Part shown: one piece after another, positions 47,690 to 57,901 of the stretch
Position numbering within the stretch: the stretch's first letter is position 1
How the letters are laid out: the number at the start of each line of letters is the position of its first letter
NCBI GenBank assembly: GCA_016081115.2
Contig: CM071936.1
Location: forward strand, 77,539,262-77,603,261
Direction of reading: 5' to 3'
Length of the DNA: 64,000 nucleotides
Origin: Rehmannia glutinosa
Lineage: Eukaryota; Streptophyta; Magnoliopsida; Lamiales; Orobanchaceae
Position numbers and translations under genes: made by a program
Notes under the pieces: generated by a model
Databases searched by the model: none
What the model was told of the DNA's origin: nothing
The model's input: only the letters and a program-made list of their open reading frames with translations

Positions 47690-47865
47690 AAGATATTAAA
47701 CCAATAATGACGGGACTTATTTACCGTCATTATTTACTTTTACCTAGGAGGGCAATAATGAGGGGCCATGACGGGAAATTTCCCGTCATTAAAAGTCTTT
47801 AATGATGATTTTTGGACATAAAATGATGAAATTTCCTGTCATTATAAATCAATTTTCTTGTAGTG
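47690..47865. repeat. CCCGTCATT subterminal motif cluster of the CACTA
   Basis: Copies of AATGACGGG / CCGTCATT and CCTGTCATTA lie near 47706, 47729, 47768 and 47836. The copy at 47768-47791 is a perfect palindrome with core ACGGGAAATTTCCCGT. Subterminal repeats of this sort are transposase-binding sites in CACTA elements. Confidence 0.65.
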
Positions 47866-48477
47866 GATTTTTCTCTCTCATCTCTCTCGAACTCTCTGTG
47901 TTCTTTCTCTCTCTTGTTCTTCGATCTCGATCTCTAGATCTCCAACTTCTGGTTGTGTTTCTGAGTTATTCGAGTGTGGGATACACATATCTAAGTGTTA
48001 TTGTGTTAGACCACCACTCCTCGGTGTACTTAACCGTTCTTTGTGAGGTTAGGGTTTCTGGGGTTTGAGTGTTGGTTCGATCTAGGGTTTCTGGGTTCTT
48101 CTTGAGGTTTGAGAGTATTTTCTGTGGCGTAGCCTTGTGGCTTCCTCGTGGTACTCTGGGTTGGTTCTTTGTGACACTGTTGCTTGGGTTCCAGTCCCTG
48201 AGCCGAAGTAATTCGATACTTCGTGTTTTGGCTGTATCCTTTGATATTTGTTATATTCTTTACAGTTCTTGCAATTCCATTGTATTTTACATTATGTAAT
48301 CTTGAGTTTAGAGTTGGTTTATATTAATAGGCTATTGAGTCTGTAATTTGTTTTTGGTACTAAGTGTATCGATCTATTAGAGGCAGATAGATACCTAACA
48401 TTGATAAATTGTATATCATTTTTGTTCGTGTATATTTATATTTTACTTTTTTAGATCATGACTTTGCAACCAATGTT

Positions 48478-49376
48478 ACACATTTTTTTATTTTTACCAA
48501 AGACTACAGATTTTATAGATAACTCAGCTCAAAATAAGTACTAGTAGTCCACTGGCTAACAACCATATTGACTCTCCACACTTGTCAAAATAGAGAAAAA
48601 AACTGGAGCAAGACAATGCTCATGACCAACCCAGCCCAAAAAGTGACACTCAGTGTTGCCAAAGTCAATTACAGATAAAGCAAAACAAAGCAAAAGGAGC
48701 CAATTCTCACATAATTTCCAGAACAAAAACAAAGGTAGCAAATGTCTTGTCCCACTGCAACAAAGATGTTCCGCAATCACTTCACCTCAGCCACTGGATC
48801 TAAGATCCCTAATCCATGCCAAGCTTGCTAAAACAAATAAGCACCAAAAAGTCCTCCGGTCTTCCAATTCCTCCTCAAAAGAGGAACACTGAAAAATGAA
48901 GGATTGAACAACCAACCACCAACAGAACCAAAAATAAGAAAACCACTAGCAACTCTCCAAATTGTTGAATTCTTGCCATTCCGCGAGTGCCTGATCCACA
49001 ATCTCTTTCTCCGTAAATTTGACCCCTTGAATGATACAAATATTTCGGGTTTTCCACAACCACCAGAGCAAATAGGTTGTAAGCTGGAGTCTCTATTCAT
49101 GAATATCTTCTCTTTTAATTTCATTAAGATGGATCCACCACTCCTTGAAGGATCCTGCTCCGAACAGACACCATTCCAAGAAAATATGGGTTGTTTTCTC
49201 CACCTCCATTCCACAAAAAGAGCAAAAAGGAACCACTTCCAACCCCATCTGAAGCAACTTGACCTTTGTGGGGAGAACATTAAAAATGCACCTCCACAAA
49301 AAGGAACCAATGTTACACATCACATGGGCCAAATATTGCGTTGAAGAAGGAATCACACAATACATTTAGTGTATGT
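48478..49376 (-). pseudogene. LINE 3' fragment (zf-RVT and linker)
   Basis: A minus-strand scrap of a LINE ORF2. 49093-49365 encodes SFLWRCIFNVLPTKVKLLQM and CSFCGMEVEKTTHIFLE, the zinc-binding zf-RVT region. A LLWWLWKTRNI segment follows near 49040, in another frame. The RNase H is not recognisable in the remaining 48556-48900. It differs in sequence from the LINEs at 1.4, 7.8 and 28 kb, so it is a separate insertion. Ends and TSD unresolved. Confidence 0.75.
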
Positions 49377-49694
49377 ATTGGAAATTGAGTCGGGCTTTAG
49401 ACTCAAAAGTTAATTGATGCTTACTATAGGGTGATGTAAATTGAAGAGACAAATCCCCAAGGGAAGGTTTCGATAGTTTCAAAAAGTGGGGGGATTAGCT
49501 AACTAATTTTATTTATTTTTTTAGGATCTTTTAATTATAGTTGTTATGTTATTTATTTTTCAAAACAATCATGTTGATTACATTTGTGTATCAAGCAACA
49601 ATAACTTAATAATATTAATCAATCTATATAGCTATCTATCTATCTATCTATATATATATATAAAGCAACATGTTTTCATTTATGGTTTCCCGCC
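49377..49694. other. AT-rich spacer with a CTAT microsatellite
   Basis: Non-coding. A (CTAT)n/(AT)n microsatellite runs from about 49629 to 49661. No other structure seen. Confidence 0.6.
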
Positions 49695-49899
49695 TAGAGA
49701 TGACAATGGGGCGGGTCAAAACCCGGCTCCGCATTAAACCCGTACGTCTGGGATGGGTCTAAACCCGGTTAAGTGGGTTCCGGGGCAGGTTACATACCCG
49801 CTTTTATAAACCCCGTCGGGTCCGGGGCGGGTAACGGGTCCTTATGGACCCACCTCGGACCCGCCCCGTATATGTTTAACTTATGAGTAGGTCTCCCAT
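49695..49899. repeat. GC-rich hairpin-forming repeat
   Basis: Stands out by GC content from the AT-rich surroundings. Repeated AAACCCGG, GGGGCGGGT and GGACCC phrases. 49823-49868 forms nested stems: CGGGGCGGGT pairs with ACCCGCCCCG, enclosing GGGTCC-TTAT-GGACCC. Similar GC-rich blocks are common at the ends of plant DNA-transposon derivatives; the family is not identified. Confidence 0.5.
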
Positions 49900-50019
49900 A
49901 GGACCGTCTTATGGATCCTATTCCATGAGACGGATCCACCCGCCCAGCCCACCTGCGCCCAACGCCCAACCTACCCTCTCCCAGCCTGTTATTTAAAAAA
50001 AACACCACTTCAACATTCC

Positions 50020-50092
50020 ACAAGATACGAACCCGCGACCTATACAAGCCTAAGGTGGTGTTCTACCACTACACCACTAGTGCTTGTTGTGC
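50020..50092 (-). repeat. tRNA-like (Gly-type) SINE head
   Basis: On the minus strand: GCACTAGTGGTGTAGTGGTA, then AGAACACC, and a box B-like GCGGGTTCGTATC about 45 bases on. Box A and B resemble plant tRNA-Gly, but the arms are not fully complementary, so this is a tRNA-derived repeat, not a tRNA gene. Confidence 0.5.
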
Positions 50093-50194
50093 AATTTCAG
50101 TGTAACCATGTATATAAAGTCATTCATAAATACGCCTGGTAAATTGAATAAAAATTAAAACGCCTCTAAATGAAGAGGCTAAGAATCGAACCCA

Positions 50195-50880
50195 AGTCTA
50201 TTAAAAAACATGATACATTATCTCGATAAATGAATACTTATAAAAGTATTACTTTAACTACATCATATTTATTTTTTATTTTTCCTCTTTTTTTGTTCCT
50301 AGTTTGTAACTGTATTAAGAAATCTGATACTTTATCTCAACAAACATATTTTTACTTATAAAAGTGTTACTTTAACTATATCATTTTTATTTTTTATTTT
50401 TTCTTCTTTCCTTCATTTCTAATTTGTGACTATATTAAAAAACATGATACTTTATCTCAAAAAATAGATACTTTAACGTATAAAAGTGTTATTTTAACTC
50501 TGTCATATATATTTATTGTAATACATTCATAATTGTGACTATATTAAAAATATGTTACTTTATCTCAAAAAACAAATACTTTTACTTATAAAAGTATTAC
50601 TTTAATTCTATCATATTTATTATTCATCTTTCTTTGTATTTATTATTAAAAAAGTCATACTTTATTTAAAAAACAGATATTTTTACTCTTAAAACATGAT
50701 ATTTTGTCTCAAAAAATATATATTTTTACTCATAAAGGTGTTACTTTAACTCTGATATATTTATTTTCCCTTCAATGTAATGTAATCATAATCTATGACT
50801 ATATTAAAAAATATGATACTTTATCTAAAATAACCGATACTTTTTCTCATAAACCTGTTACTTTAACTGAGGAAGAAAAA
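50195..50880. repeat. Minisatellite-like array, about 105-125 bp unit
   Basis: Six to seven diverged units. Each runs TATTAAAAAACATGATACTT - TATCTCAAAAAA - ATACTTTTACTTATAAAAGT - GTTACTTTAACT - ATCATATTTATTTTT. Units begin near 50197, 50309, 50433, 50543, 50645 and 50803, with one internal partial copy near 50692. AT-rich and non-coding. Confidence 0.75.
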
Positions 50881-51728
50881 CAGAAAAAAAGGCAGGAGCT
50901 GCTTTGACCCGTGGACCTGGTCAACAGGATCCGCGGATCCGCGGTTCAAATAGGATCCGTCTTATAGATTGAGACCTATAAAACGGTCCTACAAGAATTT
51001 TTGCCTTAACTTAAATATTCTTTTTTATTAATTTTAGCAGTCTCTCACTAACTTAGACAATCGTGTCTACCTGGGTAGTTTTTTTGGATTCAAGATTCAG
51101 TTTGTATTAGAACTAAATAGACCTCAAGGTTCATGTTCGCAGATCGATTCGGAATTGAAAAAATAAAATTACTATCAATTATTCTCTAATGGGGCACCAC
51201 TCTGAATCTAGATAGAATTAAATATTCAGATTGATAATGTTAGCAAATATGGGTCGAAATATAAATCACATATTTGCACATATACGGTGGATCGAGTATA
51301 CTTATTTGCAGCGGAACTGTCGATCCACTTAGCCAGGATTGAACCCGTCTACAAACCTCCTTTTGTTCCATGATTAAACCATCTTCAAGCCTTCTCTTTG
51401 GTTGAACCCCGACAAGATCACGAACCGTCTTTCTCGTTTGTGTAAATAATTACTAGAATTATTTTACTTGGCTATGCACACCTTAAACCCTTGGAGAACT
51501 TTGGTGATGCTCCAAGAAGAAAACCGCAGAGAGAAATTTTAGGGGAGAGATTGTTATTTCTTTGTGAGGGGACGTTCTTATTAATTGGTCTGATTGTAGG
51601 GAGAGATATGAATATATATCTCAATCCCCTATATCAGTTAGAGTCCTAACGGAAGAGGTTTCTAGATAAATCTCATCTAAATAGGACTCCCTATTATCTC
51701 AAATATGGATGCAACCTAATTGCACCCA

Positions 51729-54700
51729 ATATCTCCCACTCATACATATTTGACTCGACTCATTCGAATCACATCCTCATTGTTCTCATCTCGCGTCTCT
51801 TCTTTCATACAGGGAATAAGGTGTGCGACTAAGCGAGAAAGTATAGGTGAGGAGAGTTATATTAAGTCATCACCAAACTAACATAACCCTACAACTCAAT
51901 AACTCGCTATGTACCTCAAATCAAGTGGTCGCACCCAATCAAGCATCTCTAGATCCCTCAATAAAATAAATAGAGCATGCTCGACTCATTCAAATATATT
52001 TCTATATTCATGACTAGTCAAACACATTTTGACATAGTCGCCCGGGCTATGAATAATAGAATATAAGTGCGTTACCAACTTAATTCTTTCTTTGGCCCCA
52101 CATGCCAATTAGCTTGGTCTTAACAGCTTTCCTAGACATGCCCCGACAGACCGAATCACACGGCCATTAGATACATGCTAATGTAGCGTCATCAAGCTTA
52201 CACCTCATGACATGGTCCAAAGTCCCAAAGGGTACAAGAAAATAATATGGGCTCACACAGTGATGAAGCAGGGACCCATTCAGTCACTTTCCCATAGACG
52301 GTCGACTCAAAGCACATGTAGTATGAATACATGCTATGATGGAGCTCCCACTTAATTTAGGCATGTCACGCTCTAGACATCATACAAATCTTAGTCCAGT
52401 CGCTATTCAAGCGCCCGACCTGCGCACTACTCGTAGTCACTCCCAAAGTGTCATACGATAGTTCGCACAATCGGCTACAAACAAGCTTTTATGAAGTTTG
52501 GATATATCTCATAATCGATCAACTCGAATCTTATCTTAACCTCTAGTTAAGGCGACTGTTAATTATACTTATTAACCTTCCTCACTGTTCCAGCGCGAAG
52601 GCGATCATTCACAAACCTCCTTATGCGACATAATCTTTTAAGTCTCATCCTGCTCTCTCTCTTAGCGCCAGGGCGATTGCCCTTGTGATAGGGCCAATCA
52701 AAGCCTGGTGACAACTCACAAGTTCAGTACCAATCACATAATGAGAATCCAACATATCTCATTAATCACAATATGCTCTCAAAGGCCACATAATTAATTC
52801 TACTTAATCCCTAATGACTCACATGCCTTTGGAGCATATCTCCAAACAAAGGCTCATAAAATGGATCAGCACCCACACCGCTCGTAGAAGTATGCCTGAG
52901 AACAATTTAACTATGCGCAAAAGCTCTTAAGTGAAGTAAAGCCTCGAGTAAGTATGTTTGGTCTACCACCAATGTCCGACGCCCAAACCATATACCAAAG
53001 TGGTTTTACTATCACAAAGACAACAAAATACATCATGAATGTGCGCGCAATGCACACCATTTCAAGATGCCAAATTTGCCTCTAGCAAATCATAGACCAA
53101 TCTATTTAGATATCTAAGTATCCACATATCGGCATCACAATAGCGCATGGATCACTTCGATATCACCTCACCAATCACACTGCTAAATACCGGACTTACT
53201 GAGTACGCACATAAGCGCACATCAAACATTCGACAATGTTTACTTAAATTAGCTAGCATTTCTTTTCATCTTCCGAAGATATCATTTCTTGACTAAGAAT
53301 ATGATCTTTGACCATGGAGTGTAAAGACAACCAACACTGAGTGGCGATAACTCCATGTTCTTTCCAGTCATCACATTTTTGCCATATATAGTGAGATACA
53401 ACTCTTGACATATGTTCAGTGAATTAATTAACCATCGTAGGCCTATCAATATGATAGCTCGATGAAATCAATGATGACTCCAGTCACACCTGGAGCTTCT
53501 TGATCAACAATCAATAGGCTCTACTCCATTTCTTGAATTGATCGGGTGATCCACATAGATCTCCTGATTCAACTTTCACTGAACTATGTCAACTTCAATC
53601 ATCCATGACAAACCTAGACGAAAGTGGCAATAATAGATAACATATCAGGCGAATTGAGGCAATCTCACCACTTAGGGAGAACATCTCAAAAAATTTATGC
53701 TCTTCTAACAGACGTAAACATTTCATCCTTAGTCGAGCTACACACATGTTAATCAATCCACCTATATTACACCTGATCTTCCAAAACCACATGTTTCAAA
53801 TGGTGCATCTAGACAGAAGATTAACAAGCTCTTAGACTTTATTCTTAGTCATTCGACTCATCTTTTCCTTCGGAACAACTATCCACTTAGGGCATCAAGT
53901 GAAGTCACATGTTCTACCGACTCATCAACACCCACAAAGTAATAGTGAAGGATACCCACTCAATCTCATATAGATGATGGGGAATATTTCATATCACTTC
54001 TTTTTACTCATGGAATGTGAGAATCCTTTTCGTGTGAGACACTAGCTCCCACTGACTTAGTGTCTCTCCCACTATCCCATCGATTACTAGATGAGTATAA
54101 AATACAACATCATTGCTAGAGAAACGAGCACCTCCTAAGGATCTTGCAACTGACATAGTTTTAAGATCTTTTTAGACTTCACAAATGCTCAATAAATCCC
54201 TTTGAGGGAAAAACTAATCGTGCGACTTGATTCTCCACGTGAGAACACATATTCTCGAACTTACATAGGCACAAACCCACTAATTTGAGTTTGTTACCAA
54301 ACTAAAGCTCATATAAGGTTGAAGAATCATTTGGATACACATATTTTTATGATGTAGGGCAACAACAAGATACAAAAATCAATTTGCGCCATCATAAATC
54401 TAACCATTTTGAAGTGATTGTCCCTTCTTCGCAAGCTCATATAGCTGCAAAGTGTTTGGAACTATCATTCAACTTGCAACTTTATTTCCTTCAACTGTGT
54501 GCCCAAACTAATTAGACATACTATTCCCGCTCCCTATTAGCACGTCTTCATCTGTTAAGAATCGCTCAAAGCAATTTGGCGCTTCTAACTGATGAGAGTG
54601 AGAATGTAGTAACTTATAGCGTAAATAACAATGAAAGAAAATATAATGCGTTAATTTTGTGCCTTACACTCATAAGTCTGCACTCAATTTAGTGGACTTA

Positions 54701-56479
54701 GCTTTAAAGGAAAAGTAGTCATCTTTCATTCTTCGAGCAAGCTTATCCCGTTGGAAAAATAAGAAGAGGGAGATTGACCTTAGCGAGTTAGACAATAAAG
54801 CATCATCGAGCTAATACAGTCATCCTCCTAACCTCACGCGCCACAATATCATTAGAAGATCTGAAAGAAATACTATCTAAAACCAATCACAAAAAATATA
54901 GACAACTCTTCTCAGTCAACAAATATTTTACAAATGCATTTATATGAGTAAGACTACATCTGTACATCAAGTTGCTCACACCAACTGTTGAGCTTGAGGT
55001 GACTCTCTTTAGCCTCCTCTTGTGCGCTATATAGCTGCACAACTCGATAATAGTCATACACATTTGCTCAATCTCAACCGTATGCTAACTCAACCAATAT
55101 CTACTATCCACCCATAGAGATTTGGAAACTAGCGAAAAAATAAGAGAGCAATTAAATTGTCAAACTTCATCTCAGTACAATTACGAGCGAAGTTGCCAAT
55201 CTCATAAGTGCACTTAATATTTGTTCATACTTAATTGCCTCATTCAATAAGGTGATACGACATCTTGTCTCTTTATGGATCAATTTATAGTTATAGTTTT
55301 AACTTTTGCTCTCGTCAAGCTACATTATGCTTGTTCCAACATTCACCCGAGTTGGTTTATGTCGGTCAGCACAAGCGACAAGTGCACTCACTTGTGTATT
55401 TCTTAACTTTTTATAATCAACCTCTATATAGGCGATTTTTATTAATAATAACACAAGTTACTAATATCCGTAATTCAGCTCAAATAGCGAATTTGGATAA
55501 CTAGAGTATTTACTTGGGAGTAAGCTCATATTCCAAAAATAGAGCTTAAACTCTTTTAATAAATTTGCAGTTTAAACAAATTAAAGCGCAAAATTAATTC
55601 TTGATCCATAAGTATATCATCGGCATCTCAACTGCGATTGTTTCGGGCAATTAAGTTCTTACATTTGCGGCTTAAACAAATAAAGCGCAAATACTTTCTT
55701 TAATCCACAAAAATATTGTCTGTGTCTAAGTCGCGACAATACTGGATACTTTGTCTATTTTCATACTAAATTGGCTAAACTAAAATTGGTGAGTTTGGTC
55801 TAAAAACACATTTCAATAATTTGCGTAAACAATTAGGTACTGATCAAAAAATTTTATTCTGGATCCAAGTAATATTTATTATTTTCTTTAATTCAATGAG
55901 ATCGAAAATTTTCCACAAAGGCTAGTAATCATCTCCCACCGAATTGAAGATCACAATAAAAATTACTGATCTATGAATAAAATTATCAATGTCCATAAAT
56001 ATATCATGCATGCATCCATGCGATATAAGTAATTACGAAAAAATATATATAGCCCCCATGGCGACATTTATATATGGTGCATCATGTGGCGATAATTTAG
56101 ACCAATGGTGGTAAAATAAAAAATATCCTCGTAAAATTGATGTTACATAGCCTCCAAAAATCGGCTCAATAAATACATGCCTAGAAAAATAAAAAAATTT
56201 ACATATTTTCAAGGCCTACTACATCAATCTAGAAAAGTAAAAGAATAAATGAGGATATCAAATTTGCACCATTGTCAAAAATTAACTCACACAAATAATA
56301 TAAAAACAGTAAACATTCACATACATGAGCACCCGTATGTCAATGTATATTTATTCCCAACACATGATAATACATATCACATCAACAAAATTAATTGCAG
56401 CACAAAATAAATTGCATTCATAAGCAATTAATAAAGCATGCAACTCATAAATAAAAAAATCACATAGAATATTTTTGCT
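51729..56479 (-). other. Interior of the non-autonomous LTR element, no genes
   Basis: Long region of mixed composition with frequent stops in all frames. The longest ORFs (65-79 codons) lack any family motif. No nested insertion with a TSD was recognised. It may contain RNA packaging and structural signals rather than protein. Confidence 0.6.
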
Positions 56480-56880
56480 TGCACATCAATGCGCAAAATT
56501 TATGTATATATATTTTTTATGCACCTTATGCGAAAAAAATAAAAAAACTACATGCACCAATGTGCAAAAATAATTTTCGCATGCATCACAATGCACAAAA
56601 AATATTACATATTTTGCAAGCATCTTAATGCGCAAAAAATAAATTTCGTTCCTGCAACCAATGCAGAAAAAAAATCTCTTGTACCGTATGTGCCGAAATA
56701 TTATTTTGCATACATCATAAAACACAAAAATAATTTTGTCTGCATTCTCATGCACAAAAAATAATTTTTTGCAAGCACTAAATTGCGCAATTTTTTTTAC
56801 ATGCATTAACACTATAACAAATAAATAATGCACAAAAAATAATTTTGCAAACGTCCCAACGCGCAAAAAATAACTTATCC
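56480..56880. repeat. Degenerate minisatellite in the LTR-element leader
   Basis: About ten imperfect units of roughly 30-40 bp with the pattern TTTTGCATGCATCAnAATGC followed by GCACAAAAAATAA. It lies about 600 bp from the 5' LTR of the minus-strand element, inside its leader. ORFs here on either strand are by-products of the repeat. Confidence 0.7.
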
Positions 56881-56924
56881 AACTTCTACATAAATAGAAA
56901 ACATGCTGGGATAAGAATAAGAAA

Positions 56925-57135
56925 TCCTCTTGGCCTAGTGGTGAGCATGCATAAAGTTATATTAAAATGTCTAGTGTTCAAATTTATGCTAAACCACATT
57001 CCAAAATCTTTTTATAACAAAGAGGATACACCACTTAGACAATACTTAGCACCACATCATCGCCCGTGTGACGTCCAAATAGATGACACATCCGCGTGGC
57101 AACTACGCCACGTCAGCAGTGGCTTTTTTTTTAAT
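56925..57135 (+). repeat. tRNA-derived SINE-like sequence
   Basis: Starts CCTCTTGGCCTAGTGGTGAG with a good box A (TGGCCTAGTGGT). A weak box B-like AGTGTTCAAATTT lies about 50 bases later, and a T-run at 57125-57133 closes the unit. Box B is degenerate and the TSD is unclear, so the call is tentative. Confidence 0.45.
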
Positions 57136-57456
57136 AAAATAGCCGTCGCCTCTCATCGGCTTACTCCCATGCGCAGGAAAAACAAAAAGGAAAAGGCAAT
57201 GTTTAAACATTAAGCTGCACGGATTTCTAGGCAAGTTTTGTTTTCTCTCAAAAACTTTGAAACCCCATAACTTATTCGATTCAAATCTATTTTTCATGCA
57301 TAATATATCAAATTAATCGTCTTTATGAGATCTACAATTCGACACCAATATTGCATGCAAAAAATAGAAAGTACAAATTCAAATTTTATAAATTAAAAAT
57401 CAAATCACATGAATCATCAAACTCAAGCACATCACATAGGCGAGATCGATCTCTAT

Positions 57457-57469
57457 TGGCTCTGATACC
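57457..57469 (-). promoter_or_regulatory. Primer-binding site (initiator tRNA-Met type)
   Basis: On the minus strand TGGTATCAGAGCC, complementary to the 3' end of plant initiator tRNA-Met. It is two bases from the end of the right LTR (57472) and fixes the element's orientation. Confidence 0.85.
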
Positions 57470-57631
57470 ACTGTTAGCAAATATGGGTCAAAATATAAAT
57501 CACATATTTGCACATATATGGTGGATCGTGTATACCTATTTGCAGTGGAACTGTCGATCCACTTAGCCATGATTGAGCCCGTCTACAAACCTCCTTTTGT
57601 TCCATGATTAAGCCATCTTCAAGCCTTCTCT

Positions 57632-57901
57632 TTGGTTGAACCTGATGAGAATCCATGGACGAAGGATCCAGTGGCGGTGCCAGTTGGTCCGATAACAAGG
57701 GCTCGAGCAAGGAAGTTCAAGGATGCGCTCAATGGGTTGATTCAAGCCGTGCAGAAGGAGACCGAGAGTGCATTGCCGACAAAAGGAAGGAGTTCGGGTG
57801 GTCCGGTTGATTGGCGTCGTTGGTATTCCGGAGTCAACCTTAGACTGAGCAAGCTAAGGATGCCAAGAATACGAGCACTTTGCCTCTTGAAGATATTGTA
57901 A
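57632..57901 (+). pseudogene. C-terminal tail of a gypsy polyprotein
   Basis: Encodes DPVAVPVGPITRARARKFKD followed by ALNGLIQAV, the characteristic tail downstream of integrase in one group of plant gypsy elements. All upstream pol of this copy is absent because the minus-strand LTR element ends at 57641. It lies directly upstream of an LTR that also serves the element at 58640, so it is the 3' end of an adjacent, largely lost copy. Confidence 0.75.

Larger units (their letters stand above)
44027..47865 (+). mobile_element. CACTA transposon carrying a kinase gene fragment
   Basis: A 3839-bp element with the classic terminal inverted repeat CACTACAAGAA (left, then TTTTAACTTATAATGA; right, reverse complement, AATTGATTTATAATGA) and the 3-bp TSD GAT (44024-44026 and 47866-47868). 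The uninterrupted host LTR is visible at 23812-24284. No transposase was recognised, so it is non-autonomous. The interior contains degraded exons of an SnRK2-type kinase in + orientation, so this is a gene-capturing (Pack-type) CACTA. Subterminal CCCGTCATT motifs recur at the right end. Confidence 0.92.
43767..48375 (+). repeat. 3' LTR of the nested copia element, split by CACTA
   Basis: The first part, 43767-44026, starts TGTTGGTATTTATGGCCC. The second part runs 47869 to about 48375, ending near AGATACCTAACATTG. The two halves align continuously with the 5' LTR remnant 23812-24284 once the CACTA insertion is removed. The exact 3' end is uncertain because the 5' LTR end is rearranged. Confidence 0.8.
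49900..50991. mobile_element. Inverted-repeat element enclosing a tandem array
   Basis: About 39-bp imperfect terminal inverted repeats: left 49900-49938 (AGGACCGTCTTATGGATC...GACGGATCC), right 50953-50991 (reverse complement AGGACCGTTTTATAGGTC...GACGGATCC). Inside are a tRNA-like segment (50020-50092) and a tandem array (50195-50880). No ORF and no clear TSD. This could be a MITE or foldback-type element; the superfamily is unknown. Confidence 0.55.
51238..57641 (-). mobile_element. LTR element with non-coding interior (LARD-like), minus strand
   Basis: Left LTR 51238-51728 (TGTTAGCAAATATGGG ... AATTGCACCCA on +). The right LTR, truncated, is at 57472-57641, nearly identical to 51238-51408. 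On the minus strand the primer-binding site TGGTATCAGAGCC lies at 57457-57469 beside the right LTR, and a purine tract (AGTGGGAGATA, + 51730-51740) lies beside the left LTR, so the element reads right to left. The 5.7-kb interior has no recognisable gag or pol and only short unconserved ORFs, so it looks like a large non-autonomous retrotransposon derivative. It is cut on its 5' side at 57641, where a gypsy coding fragment begins. Confidence 0.82.

Noticed and set aside
50020..50092. A functional tRNA-Gly gene
   Set aside because: Only box A and box B resemble tRNA; acceptor and anticodon stems do not pair, so it is a tRNA-derived repeat.
51729..56479. Host gene exons in the long interval between repeats
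   Set aside because: Flanked by matching LTRs with primer-binding site and purine tract, so it is the element's interior; no ORF with recognisable domains.
56486..56866. 126-codon minus-strand ORF
   Set aside because: Created by a minisatellite with GCACAAAAAATAA units; periodic residues and no conserved domain.
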